From Nothophaeocryptopus gaeumannii (lineage: Eukaryota; Ascomycota; Dothideomycetes; Mycosphaerellales; Mycosphaerellaceae), in contig JASISA010000027.1 of assembly GCA_031771865.1 (NCBI GenBank), positions 2,046,001-2,110,000 on the forward strand: a stretch of 64,000 bases of DNA. Reading direction: 5' to 3'. A model generated the notes under the pieces. It was not told where the DNA came from. It made no database searches and was given only the letters and a program-made list of their open reading frames with translations. Both the position numbers and the translations under genes were made by a program. This document shows positions 51,134 through 62,230 of this stretch, in pieces. The first letter of the stretch is position 1; each line of letters opens with the position of its first letter.

Positions 51134-52194
51134 ATGTCGACAGCAACATCGAAGAGCAAAGATGTCAAGTCGATCCACTATCCGTTGTGGTTTGGCGGAA
51201 GTGCAAGCTGCTTCGCGGCCTGCGTGACGCACCCGTTGGACCTCCGCAAGTTGCTCTTTCTGTGTAGCCTGAAAGCACGTTGCTAATGAATGGTCACAGT
51301 CAAGGTAAAACCCTGTACGAAAACGCCTATCGTAACGATCTGTACTGAGACAACGCCCAGGTTCGATTGCAGATGCAACATCATGAAGGACCGCGGAAGA
51401 ACATGACTGGGATGTTCACACATATAGTGAAGAGCGATGGTATTTTGGGGCTATACCGTGGAGTATGATATGACACACCTCCGTTTCCTGGTTGTTGTGC
51501 TAAAGAATGCTCCCTCCAGCTCTCCGCGGCTTTACTGCGCCAGGTCACGTACAGCACCACCCGTTTCGGCGTATACGAAGAGCTCAAGGAGGTATTCAGC
51601 GATGGCGTGAACCAACCATCCTTTGGTGCTCTGGTCGCAATGGCCTCTACCTCCGGCTTTCTTGGTGGAATTGCGGGAACACCGGCAGACATCCTCAATG
51701 TTCGCATGCAGAACGATTCAGCGCTTCCGCCGGAGCAACGACGGAACTACAAGCACGCGATCGACGGACTATTCAGGATGGTCCGGGGAGAAGGATTCAC
51801 CAGCCTCTTCCGGGGAGTCTGGCCGAACAGCGCGCGAGCTGTCCTCATGACCGCCTCGCAACTTGCAAGTTACGACGTTTTCAAGCAACAGTTATTGGAG
51901 CGTACGAGCATGGGAGACAACCTTACAACACACTTCACAGCATCTTTCATGGCTGGATTTATCGCAACCACCGTATGCAGTCCAGTGGATGTGATCAAGA
52001 CAAGAGTCATGTCGGCGCATACCAAGGAGAGCATCATGAGCTTGGTGACGCGCATCACAGCCAACGAGGGCTTCATGTGGATATTCAAGGGCTGGGTACC
52101 GAGCTTTATTCGTCTTGGGCCCCACACAATCGCGACATTCCTGTTCTTGGAGCAGCACAAGAAGATATATCGGAAGCTGCATGAATATGAATGA
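51134..52194 (+). CDS. DIC1: mitochondrial dicarboxylate-type carrier, with 5-nt microexon
   Basis: The model has exons 51134-51245, 51300-51304, 51361-51462 and 51520-52194, giving 297 residues. The first carrier signature, PLDLLKVR, is only obtained if intron 1 (51246-51299) uses a GC donor (GCAAGT) and the 5-nt exon TCAAG is included before intron 2 (donor GTAAAA, acceptor CCCAG). The other two signatures, PADILNVR and PVDVIKTR, lie in the last exon, and six hydrophobic helices fit the three-repeat carrier fold. QVTYSTTRFGVYEELK and GLYRGLSAALLRQ are typical of the dicarboxylate/oxoglutarate group, which exchanges malate or succinate for phosphate across the inner membrane. It is divergent from the synthetase gene. 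Confidence 0.9.
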
Positions 52195-52769
52195 TAAGAG
52201 CTTGCAACGGCACAGCGACTCGCGTCGAGCAGCACGGTCGGCGTTCGGTATGCACTATAGACCTGGGATATGTTGTCCTATATACAGTAGACCTCTGAGA
52301 CTGGGATTCGAAGCATGGCGCTGGCGGGCGGGGTGCAGGTATTCGTCCTGAGAGCTCATTGTAGGATCTCTCCTACTAAAATGCATGAACCATTCTATCG
52401 ACATGGCCTATTCAATTCATCACAGGAAAAGTTATGTGAAGCTCATGAAGGCAAATGATCATGTATCCATTCACTTCTCATGCACACGATTACGCGATTG
52501 CGGCTTTTGTCGGTAGACGGCTCTTACCGAAGCTACCCCCTTGTGTGGAGTTCAGAATGGCTTGTGCCAGCTGTCGAATTATTAGCCATTTACAACTGTG
52601 TCCTCACGACACTTCGACTACATCCACCCACTACACTCCTTCCACCTTCCTTTCGGCTGCCCTTTCTTTTGCAACAGGAACCCCGACATTTGAATTTGGC
52701 TGCGGCGGAAATACAACTACTGGTCGGTGACAAGGGCGCGCAGAGCAGCCTCCAGCGCCAAGCGACATC
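52195..52769. other. intergenic, Sec61 promoter
   Basis: This holds the 3' flank of the carrier gene and the promoter of Sec61, same strand. The stretch from about 52610 is C/T-rich. No other gene is seen. Confidence 0.45.
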
Positions 52770-54452
52770 ATGTCTGGCCGTACGTCAAAAGTCCCTCCTC
52801 AGAACACCCTCTCAGCGCACGCGACCACCCAATATCGCGTCGCAGTTCTCCAGGACTCCAATCTGGTTGCAGCGAGGCTTCATCGACCACTCCATGGATG
52901 ACTATGAGCTGACACACTTCTTTTCGCAGTCCGCTTCCTCGACTTGGTGAAACCCTTCACCCCCCTCATCCCCGAAGTCCAAGTCCCCGAGACCAAGGTC
53001 GCATTCAACCAAAGAATAATATGGACAAGCGTCACTCTCGTGATCTTCTTGGTCATGAGCCAGATGCCGCTTTACGGAATTGTGTCTTCAGGTGCGCGGC
53101 GCGGGGCCCTGCAGAAAGAGCGCATGGAACTGACACGACCACAGACACCTCCGACCCACTATACTGGCTGCGCATGATGATGGCAAGTAATCGAGGGACA
53201 TTGATGGAACTGGGTATCACGCCTATCATTTCATCGGGCATGGTCTTCCAGCTGCTTGCCGGCACCCACCTTATTGACGTCAACCTCGATCTGAAGTCCG
53301 ACCGCGAGCTGTATCAGACAGCTCAGAAGCTTCTCGCCATCATCTTGTCCTTCGGACAGGCTTGCGTCTACGTGCTTACTGGTCTTTACGGACGCCCCGC
53401 CGACCTCGGTGCTGGTATCTGCGTTCTCCTGGTTGTGCAACTCCTTACTGCGGCTCTGATCGTCATTCTGCTGGACGAGCTTTTGCAGAAGGGCTACGGT
53501 CTTGGTAGCGGTATCTCGCTCTTCATCGCAACGAATATCTGCGAATCGATCGTGTGGAGAGCCTTCTCCCCCACTACTGTCAACACTGGCCGTGGCCCCG
53601 AATTCGAGGGTGCGATCATTGCGCTGGTGCACCTCCTGATCACTTGGCCCAACAAGCAGCTTGCCTTGCGCGAGGCCTTCTACCGCCAGAACCTGCCAAA
53701 CATTATGAACCTCCTCGCTACCCTCGCTGTCTTCAGCGCCGTCATCTACCTCCAGGGTTTCCGCGTCGAGATCCCGGTTAAGTCTTCGCGCCAGCGTGGA
53801 ATGCGCGGCTCTTACCCAGTCCGCCTCTTCTACACCTCAAACATGCCCATCATGCTTCAGTCTGCTCTCTCCTCGAACGTCTTCTTGGTCTCGCAGATGC
53901 TCTACAACAAGCTTCCCGACAATCTCCTGGTCCGCCTAATCGGTGTTTGGGAGGCACGCGAGGGTACTGCTCAAGTCCTTCCAGCCAGCGGCTTGGTCTA
54001 CTACATGAGTCCTCCTCTCAACATTACCGACGCTCTCATGGACCCACTCCACACTGCGGTCTTCACCGTCTACATGTTGGTTGCCTGTGCTGCATTCAGT
54101 AAGACTTGGATCGAGGTCTCTGGCTCCAGCCCCCGCGATGTCGCCAAGCAGTTGAAGGAGCAAGGGTTGGTAATGGCCGGTCACCGTGACGAGAGCATGT
54201 ACCGCGAGTTGAAGCGTGTCATTCCTACAGCTGCTGCTTTCGGTGGTGCTTGCATTGGTGCTCTCTCCATCGTCAGCGATCTCATGGGTGCTCTGGGCAG
54301 TGGTACTGGTATTCTCATGGCTGTCACGTAAGTTTCGCTTCTTTTCTTACCCTCAACCACGCTAACATCTCTCTAGCATTATCTATGGCTACTTCGAGAT
54401 CGCAGCCAAGGAAGGCGACATGGCCGGATTGAAGGGCATGGTCATGGGCTAG
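52770..54452 (+). CDS. SEC61: Sec61 translocon alpha subunit, four exons
   Basis: Exons 52770-52779, 52930-53091, 53145-54327 and 54377-54452 join in phase to 476 residues. The first exon encodes only MSG plus one base, and the 150-nt first intron leads to LRFLDLVKPF, the conserved N-terminus. The second junction yields the family segment VSSDTSDPLYWLR. Ten membrane helices of the SecY fold are visible. The plug/helix-2 region IMELGITPIISSGMVFQLL-like (here LMELGITPIISSG), the ribosome-docking loop SSRQRGMRGSYPVRLFY and the end GYFEIAAKEG are present. It forms the protein-conducting channel of the ER membrane. The length equals that of other fungal Sec61 proteins. Confidence 0.96.
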
Positions 54453-54907
54453 ATGTCTCAACTCAAGTTGGAGGTGAGCCCATCTTGTGAAAAGTATAGT
54501 GTAAAAGGAAAGGACACAGCCATAAGACAAAATCAAACGAACATTTGAATTGAGAGAAACGGCTCTTCATTGCAGACACGACGGCCTGCGGCAAGTCCGA
54601 CACGTGCGCCGGGCCGCAACTCCCTCCATCAGTCGACGCTTCGTCACGCGAAAGCTCCCCGCGTCTGAGAGCTCCCTTTATGGTCAGCATCTTGTACATC
54701 TCTGACCCGACCACTGAGAACACAAGCTCAGCACTACTAGTCGTGTGCATATATTGGTCACTGCTTGTACCCCTCAGACGTCAAGAAGGTACGTCCTACA
54801 GCGTCCGATGTTCCCTTTGTGAGTGTTGCATCGTTCGTCAATCTATCCATCTCATCTCAATCTGGTCTGTTCATCACGCTTCCCAAACAAGGACTCATAC
54901 ACAGATC
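54453..54907. other. intergenic region
   Basis: This holds the 3' flank of Sec61 and the promoter of the DUF1772 gene, same strand. Two short frames here (54680-55117 region) overlap the next gene out of frame. No RNA gene or repeat is seen. Confidence 0.4.
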
Positions 54908-55550
54908 ATGGCACCTCTCAGCCCTCAATCGAGCCACATCGGCCTGCTCGCGCCGCTTTGCACGTCGGCGGCGACTGTTGGATTGGCGCTGTACCAATAC
55001 CCAGTGTTCACCTCTTTCCTGCAACCTGAGAGCGGCCTTTCCGGGAAGCCATTGTCAAAATTCTGGGAGCCGATGGTCAGTAGCAATGCAAGCTGTCTGC
55101 GCACACGTTTGAGCTGATACGGCCGCGCGACTTTTAGGTGAAGTCCGGGCGCGCCTTGATCGCAGGCCTCGCGCTGAGCTCCACCGTGAGCGGTGCTATC
55201 GCTGCCCGCTGGCTGACAACTCACGTAAGTGATGTACATGGAATCATTGCACAGTACGTGTTCTGACAGATTGCTAGATCACCCTCGAGACCACCGAAGT
55301 CTCTAAGTGGTACATTGCGGGCTCCGTCCTTGCCGCCGGCCATCTCGCTGCTGTCCCATTGCTCGCCGGTCCCGTCAACAAGATTATTTCGGCAAGTGGT
55401 ACCTCTGAGAAAGAAGTAGAGGAGGCAAATAGGAAAGAGATGAACACCTGGCTCACACTTCACACTGCGAGACTTGTGTTGCTCGATTTGCCGGCACTTT
55501 GGTGCTTCTCTGAGGGTATTGCGACCGGTCTGTGGTTGACGAACGTCTAA
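54908..55550 (+). CDS. DUF1772 membrane protein, three exons
   Basis: Exons 54908-55075, 55138-55224 and 55278-55550 join in phase to 175 residues. Four hydrophobic segments are present (LLAPLCTSAATVGLALYQYP, ALIAGLALSSTVSGAIAARW, WYIAGSVLAAGHLAAVPLLA, RLVLLDLPALWCFSEGIAT), with a polar NKI...W.TLHTAR stretch between the last two, as in DUF1772/anthrone-oxygenase-like proteins. Some members oxidise anthrones to anthraquinones in polyketide pathways, but most are uncharacterised. The next gene is an old yellow enzyme in the same direction; no polyketide synthase is in the window, so a biosynthetic role is only a possibility. Confidence 0.83.
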
Positions 55551-56045
55551 AGAGAGGGAAGCTTAAGATGGAGAATGGAATGGGTGGAATTGATGTCCGA
55601 TCGTTGATGGCGCGATCTTGTTTGCATCTGTGTATTATGGTATAACCTTACTTGTCGTTCCGATTAATGAACAGGTATACAGAGCTGGCCAAGATTCCAT
55701 TTTGGATGAGGTAATCAAGACGTTCGTGAGACAGGGATTATGGGATTCTCCGAGCGTCTGCCGATTGTGGATGAAAGCTTCTTCATCCGCTATCTCGTCG
55801 CAGTAACCGCGGCGGAGGCTGAGTGGAGTGGGACTAGCATCTTCTCTCGACACGCAAACTACACGTTGCTGTGGCGCTGATAAATCAAGGGTGCGCAAAG
55901 ACCGAGATCCTAGTTACCAACGGCGAGAGCATCCAGACCTTAGGTATAAGTATTTACTCTTCTCTCTGACATCACTTTTCCGACTGCGAACACGACCTCA
56001 AACCATCTTCACCGAGCTTCCGACAGACAGACGAATAGAGTCACC
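55551..56045. other. intergenic, old-yellow-enzyme promoter
   Basis: These 495 nt separate the DUF1772 gene and the old yellow enzyme. The last 100 nt are pyrimidine-rich with CATC repeats, like a leader. No gene is seen. Confidence 0.4.
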
Positions 56046-57167
56046 ATGGGCAGCGCACCACAGCAGGGCAAGCTCTTCGAGCCACTCCAAGTCGGCCACA
56101 TGAAGTTGTCGACAAGGATCGCCATGGCTCCTCTCACTCGATTCCGTGCCTCTGATGAGCATGCCATCCTTCCAATCGCCCAAGACTACTACGAGCAGAG
56201 AGCTTCTGTGCCTGGAACTTTTATCATCAGCGAAGCCACTCTGATCTCCAAGAAGGCTTCTGGCTACCCCAACGTGCCTGGAATCTGGAGCCAGGAACAG
56301 ATCGACGCTTGGAAAGCGGTAACAGACCGTGTTCACAAGAAGGGTTCATACATCTACCTTCAGCTCTGGGCACTTGGTCGCGTTGCCAGCCCGGAGACCA
56401 AGAAGAGCGAAGGAACTGGAGATGTTGTATCCAGCTCTCCTACGCCGCACCAAGAAGGAGCTCCCGTTCCGCGCGAGCTCAAAGAAGAGGAGATTCTGGA
56501 ATATATCCAGGACTATGCCTCTGCAGCGAAGGCCGCTATCCAGGCCGGCTTTGATGGTGTTGAGATCCACGGTGCGAACGGTTACCTCATCGACCAATTC
56601 ACCCAAGACAACTGCAACAAGCGAACAGACAAATGGGGCGGTTCAATTGAAAACCGAGCTCGTTTTGCCGTCGAAGTCACCCGCGCAGTCGTCAATGCAG
56701 TCGGAGCCGATAAGACCGGTATTCGTTTGAGCCCTTTCTCGACCTTCCAGGGCATGAAAATGGCAGACCCAGTTCCGCAGTTCACCTACCTCATTGAGCA
56801 GTTGAAGACCTTCAAGCTCGCATACCTTCATCTCGTGGAGTCTCGCATCACGGGCAACGCTGATATCGAAGCGACGGAGAAGATCAACCCACTTATCGAG
56901 ACATATGGCAAAACTTCGCCTGTGCTTGTTGCAGGAGGCTTCAAGCCGGATAGCGCGAGGACTGCTGTGGATGTCGAGTATGCGGATCATGATGTGGTGA
57001 TTGTTTTTGGAAGGTACTTCATCCCGAATCCGGATCTTATATACCGGATTAAGAGGGGCATCCCCCTTACGCAGTATGATCGAGATACGTTCTACAATGC
57101 GAAGGAATCTAGGGGTTACATTGATTGGCCTTTTTCGGAGGAGTGGGTTAAGGAGCATTCGAAATAG
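56046..57167 (+). CDS. old yellow enzyme family NADH:flavin oxidoreductase
   Basis: A single exon of 373 residues from ATG 56046. It is an FMN-dependent TIM barrel. The FMN and substrate region IAMAPLTRFRA, the QLWALGR strand, the active-site H175-x-x-N178-x-Y180 in EIHGANGYLIDQF, the signature RTDKWGGSIENRARF and the phosphate-binding VLVAGGF...VVIVFGRYFIPNPDL are all present. Such enzymes reduce the C=C bond of alpha,beta-unsaturated carbonyls using NAD(P)H, for detoxification or in secondary metabolism. The HANGY pair of hydrogen-bond donors is His/Asn as in yeast Oye. The physiological substrate is unknown. It follows the DUF1772 gene in the same direction. Confidence 0.93.
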   Translation: MGSAPQQGKLFEPLQVGHMKLSTRIAMAPLTRFRASDEHAILPIAQDYYEQRASVPGTFIISEATLISKKASGYPNVPGIWSQEQIDAWKAVTDRVHKKGSYIYLQLWALGRVASPETKKSEGTGDVVSSSPTPHQEGAPVPRELKEEEILEYIQDYASAAKAAIQAGFDGVEIHGANGYLIDQFTQDNCNKRTDKWGGSIENRARFAVEVTRAVVNAVGADKTGIRLSPFSTFQGMKMADPVPQFTYLIEQLKTFKLAYLHLVESRITGNADIEATEKINPLIETYGKTSPVLVAGGFKPDSARTAVDVEYADHDVVIVFGRYFIPNPDLIYRIKRGIPLTQYDRDTFYNAKESRGYIDWPFSEEWVKEHSK

Positions 57168-57943
57168 ATCTTGCCTTGGAAGAGCATAGCATAGCGTGGG
57201 CGTCGGGAGATGTGACCGTTGGCATGAGGGCGTCAGTATACGTCCGATAGAGGCCAGATACGGGGTTTAAAAACCGTTGTTCGTGCTTGCACATGATAAT
57301 TTCCAATGTTGGCTCTCCTTCACTCTACATATCTCCCGCCCCGCAGCCGATTGGCCCTTTGGGATCTCAGATCGATGGATCCGGCCTTGGCGATCGCAGC
57401 CAGGATTGTTTCGCAACCCGCATGTTCTTGTGTTCAGCAAAAGCAAGGAGCGGAAGCACAGGCGAAGTAAGCAATTGAAGCCGTGTGATATAGGTGTCTG
57501 CATTCCTCCGAAGACTGACCGACAAAAGTGATATATCGGGAACGCACGTCGCACGCGAGGATGCTGGCCTGGAAGTGAACTGTGATCAAAAGGGGTCCGT
57601 GCCAAAGGCTTGGGATGCCGTTGTATGACGTACGAGGAGGAGTCGCGTCGTCTCTGCCACTGTATTTCGCTTTGTTCCCTGTTTGCGACCCCTTCTCGCA
57701 CCACCAAAGACAGGCCATTGGGCTTTTGCTGATACATGACGTTGGTAATGCTTTGCTCTTGGTCAGCAGGCTGACCCTTTAGTCGTTCTTCTTCCTTCAC
57801 GAATCACTGCTGCCGATCGCCCACGGCTCGGGAAGCTCTCAATTCAATACCTCAGAGAAGCGGTGGAAGGAGTTAGGGACCAGGGGAGCCTCCTCCTCGC
57901 CTAGGCCTGCGCGAAACATACTCGGGAACCCATATCCGCCAAG
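57168..57943. other. intergenic, no gene seen
   Basis: This lies between the old yellow enzyme and the SMP/C2 gene. A minus-strand frame at 57267-57800 has no conserved features and no clear start. The C/T-rich end is the likely leader of the C2 gene. Confidence 0.45.
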
Positions 57944-60900
57944 ATGGCTGACGAGCAGCCATCGCAGCAGACGGCTCCGGGTGGAGTCTACTCGGGCAAG
58001 AACAAGATTCCCACGGTTGGACAGTTTATTCAACGCTTGGACAAGGACAAGAAGGATCGAGACCAGGCGATTGACCAGCAAAAGAAGCTCGGCGGCAGCA
58101 CAGATGTGCAGCCGCACCAGAACGAGAAGCAGTCCAAGGTCGGCAAGACAGTCACGGACCCGACGACAGGGAAGCAGATTGTCATTGAAGATGTCAATGA
58201 TGCGTTCATCGAACGATCCAAGAACCCCACTCTGAGCGTTCCCAATGCGAACTTGGGCAAAGATACGCCCGTGAAGACAGATCCCAGTCAGAAGAACCCA
58301 GAGTACAAGGAGAAACAGGACATTACAGCACCTCCGGACCCAGTTGCGGAGGGAAGCACGAGCGATGTGCCGATTCACGGGGAGAAGACCAACATCCTCT
58401 TTCATCCGACTCCTAGTGTGAGCTATGAGCCTACTTTCGCTAGGCTGGAAGAGCGAGGTTTATGGCTGATTGGTGGTGTTTTCGTTGCCATTATCGTTGT
58501 GGGACGCATATTTGGTGGCAGATACTTGGGTCTGATACCCCTGTCTATGTGCATCAGCAGCGGTATCTGGCTTTGGATCAAGGAAATTGTCCGCTCAGGC
58601 CGCGAAGTCGAATGGGAATCAGAGAAAGAGCGTGGTAAGACGGCGACTGCGAACCTGCTGCCCGAGAGTGTAGAATGGATGAACACTCTGATGGGCGTCG
58701 TCTGGGGCCTCGTCAACCCGGATATGTTCCAAGGGGTTGCCGACACACTTGAAGACGTGATGCAAGCTTCAGTGCCCGGCATCATTGAGAACGTCCGCGT
58801 AGCTGAGATTAATCAGGGCAGCAACCCAATCCGTATCCTCTCCCTGAGAGCACTGCCAGACAGCCACATGAAAGACTTAAAGCAAGCGATCCACGAGGAG
58901 AATAAGAAGAGCAAGGACCCTCAAGAAGCTGCAGCAGACGAGGAGGGAGGTGACTACTACAACCTGGAGATCAGCTTCGCTTACCACGCAGAACCCTCAG
59001 GAAAGCGTGCCAGCGACAAGGCCAGAAACATGCACATGCAGCTGGTTTTCTATCTTGGTATCAAGGGTCTCTTTGGCGTTCCTCTGCCAATATTTGTGGA
59101 GTTACAAAGTCTGGTTGGAACCGTCCGCCTTCGCATGGCCATGACGCCGGAGCCACCTTTCCTGAAGACTCTGACATTCACTCTCATGGGCGTGCCGCAC
59201 GTTCAAGCTGGCTGTATCCCCATGATCGAGAAGGGTGTCAATCTTCTCAACCTTCCTCTAATCAGCCAATTCGTCAACTACGCGATTGGTGCTGCTGCGA
59301 GCATGTATGTCGCTCCTAAGTCGATGTCCCTTGACATGAGGGCAATGCTCCAGGGTGACGACATCACGAAAGATGTCCAAGCTTTGGGTATTCTCTGGAT
59401 TCGCATCCACAAGGCCGTTGGCCTGAGCAAGCAGGACAAGCGAGGCTCGAAGTGGGGAGGTAGTGACCCTTACATCACCCTCACGTTCTCGAAGTACGGA
59501 AAGCCAATGTACTGCACGCGCGTGATCACAGACGACTTGAACCCGATTTGGGAAGAGACAACTGCCCTCCTTGTCACACCTGAGCTCATCAAGGCAGACG
59601 AGAACTTGAGTGTGGAGCTGTGGGACAGCGATCGCCACTCAGCAGACGATATTGTTGGAAAGGTTGAATTGAGCATGCAGAAGATGATCCAGCACCCTGG
59701 CAAGATGTACCCACAAGTCTCGCGTCTCGCCGGTATGGACGAGGGTTCGGAAATGCCTGGTGAGCTGCATTGGGAGGTTGGATACTTTGGCAAGCCGAAG
59801 TTCCGACCAGCGTTGCGCACTGATGGTAAGAACACTGCTCTGCCAGATACCCTCAAGGATGCGCCAGAGTTGCAAGACGAGAAGGGAGTGCAGAATACAG
59901 CCACGGATGACGCTGTTCAGCACACGCCCCCCGATCCTCTTTGGCCAAGCGGTGTCTGCTCCATAATCGTGCACCAGATCGTTAACCTCGAGCTGGAGAA
60001 CGTGAAGGGGACGCAAGGCAGCCGCAACGGCCGTGAATTCGAACCGGCCAAGGCATACGGAGAAGCGACCGAGGAAGAAGGTACTGCATTGCCCACTTCA
60101 TACTGTACGATTTTGTTCAACGATGAGCTGGTCTATCGCACTCGTAGTAAGGCAGTGAGCAGCAAGCCCATCTTCAATGCTGGCACAGAGCGATTTATCC
60201 GGGACTGGCGCAGCGCTATCGTCACTGTGACTGTCCGGGATCAACGCAACCGCCAGCATGATCCTATCCTGGGCGTTGTTCCTCTGAAGCTCTCCGACAT
60301 TCTTGAAACCAGCAGCCAGGTCACTCGATGGTATCCGCTCGACGGAGGCGTCGGCTTCGGTCGTATCCGCATTTCGCTCTTGTTCCGCTCCATCGAAACT
60401 CGCCTGCCACCGAACCAGCTTGGATGGGATGTCGGAACCTTCATGATCACATCGCCGACAGTCACCGCCAAGGACTACACTCATCATGCCAGAATCAAGA
60501 TGCGTACTGGTGGCTCGGTTGGTAAGATTGGCCGTAGCTGCTGTCACGCACTTGAGGGCGATCAGACTGGATATCAATGGGATCTCACGAAGGCTGATCC
60601 GGAGGGCAAGGCAGTCAGACTACCTGTCAAGTACCGTTACCGCTCTCCTCTTGTGTTCGAAATGCACGTTGCCAACAAGCGCAAGGCGGATGCTTACGCT
60701 GTGCTTTGGCTACACGAGATGATCGACAACGAGGACCGAGAATTCGACATCCCTATCTACCAGACTGCTGCTCCTGCTCGTCTGACGCAGAACTACATCT
60801 CGCCGAATGTTATCGCACAGGGAGAACTTCCTGGGTTGGAAGATCTGAAAGAGGTCGGTCGCTTGCAATTCGGCGGCCGCTTCAAGGCAGGTATGGACGA

Positions 60901-61671
60901 GTCTCACGAAGCCTTCGTCGCCGACAACAACTCCCGCGAAACCTTCGAAACCTGGGAAGCCTGCCTGGCAGAAGGCGTCCGCACCCGCCAAGTGGAGAAA
61001 GAACTCCCCGAGCGCGTCCAAACTCTCCACGACGAATCCCTCACCGAAGGCCGTGACGTCCTGAAAGACGCCCCCGAAGAAGAGAAGAAGAAATGGCTCA
61101 CCAAGACCGGCACCGACTGGAGTGGTGCATTCGGCGACGATCCCGCCAACTACATGGACAGAGACGGCAAGAAACGTCGTGAACCCGGCCGTGACCCTCC
61201 TCTCAAGAACGGCGAGGAAACTGACGGCTTCACCGCGGACGAGGATTCTGACGAGGACGAACACGACGATCTAGGAATCGTAGACGCCACCAACGCCAAT
61301 GCCTCCTCATCCTCTCCCACTTCCCAATCCTCCCCTCTCTCAGGCCGTAAATCTTTCCAAACAATGGAATCAGGCTGGACAGCCGGTACCAACGATACAA
61401 CATACACCGAATCTGGCCAGTCCCAGAAAGACGTGAACCGCCAGAACAAGAAGACCGAGGAGCGCAAGCAACGAGGTCTGATGCAGTGGAAACCAGCACG
61501 GAATCTCAAGTTTGCGAAGGATGAGGGAATTATTGGGATCAGGAAGTTGAAGGGAAAGATCACGGGTGGTTTAGAGGGGAGACAGCCTGGTGTCGTAAGT
61601 ACAAACCTTTCTCACGTGCGTGATGATCAATTTGCTGACGTCTTCTATAGGAAACGGAGACTGGTACGTAG
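57944..61671 (+). CDS. Mug190-like SMP/C2-domain lipid-transfer protein, two exons
   Basis: Exons 57944-61594 and 61651-61671, with a 56-nt intron, give 1223 residues ending PGVETETGT. Residues 1-160 are hydrophilic; two membrane segments at about 168-215 (LIGGVFVAIIVVGRIFGG, LIPLSMCISSGIWLWI) likely form an ER hairpin. An SMP-type lipid-transfer domain follows (about 235-475, with ESVEWMNTLMGVVWGLVNP). The first C2 domain (about 478-600) has GSDPYITLTF and LNPIWEE, with Asp residues that could bind calcium; the second (about 667-815) is less conserved. An acidic Ser-rich tail near 1095-1150 precedes a basic end. The plan matches S. pombe Mug190 and tricalbins, which tether ER to plasma membrane and move lipids between them; that role is inferred. 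Confidence 0.9.
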
Positions 61672-62230
61672 GATGTGTCGAATGAGGAAGCGCGGCAGTT
61701 GGGCCTGCCACGGATGACTGAGACGAGGGTTTTCACGAACGGGTAACAGCACACAGAGATATGTTGTAGCATTTACATTGAAGCCTTTTGCATATCCATT
61801 AACGTATGTTTCACGGGTTCCAGGTGTTGGTGTTCTCTGCTCGAATGCGTGACCATACGAGATGACTTGAAAGCGGTATCAAGAGCCAAAGAAGCTGACC
61901 ATAAGGAGGATGTGGGACTTGAAAGGGCAATGAGATTACGAAAGTCATTCTCAATTAGATACACCAGGTCTGCAAGATCTCTCATTCCCTCCTCATCTGC
62001 AGAGCACAGCAAGAAAAACGAGCGTTACACTAACTCAAAGCCATCGTATCCATTCAAACCAACGAAACCATACAATAACGTAATGTAGGAGGATCTTTGG
62101 GCCCTCACGCCTCCGTTCAAAATTTTCGACTAGCCTCGAAATGTTGCGACCTACTCGTTTCTGCTGCAGTGCTTCCCCTTCTCCATTCCCTATTCTCGAT
62201 ATCCGTCCACCCCATCCGGAATCTATGGGT
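61672..62230. other. convergent intergenic region
   Basis: These 559 nt are the facing 3' flanks of the SMP/C2 gene (plus) and the surface protein (minus). The minus-strand frame of the surface protein stays open here only if its last intron is retained. Nothing else is recognisable. Confidence 0.45.
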
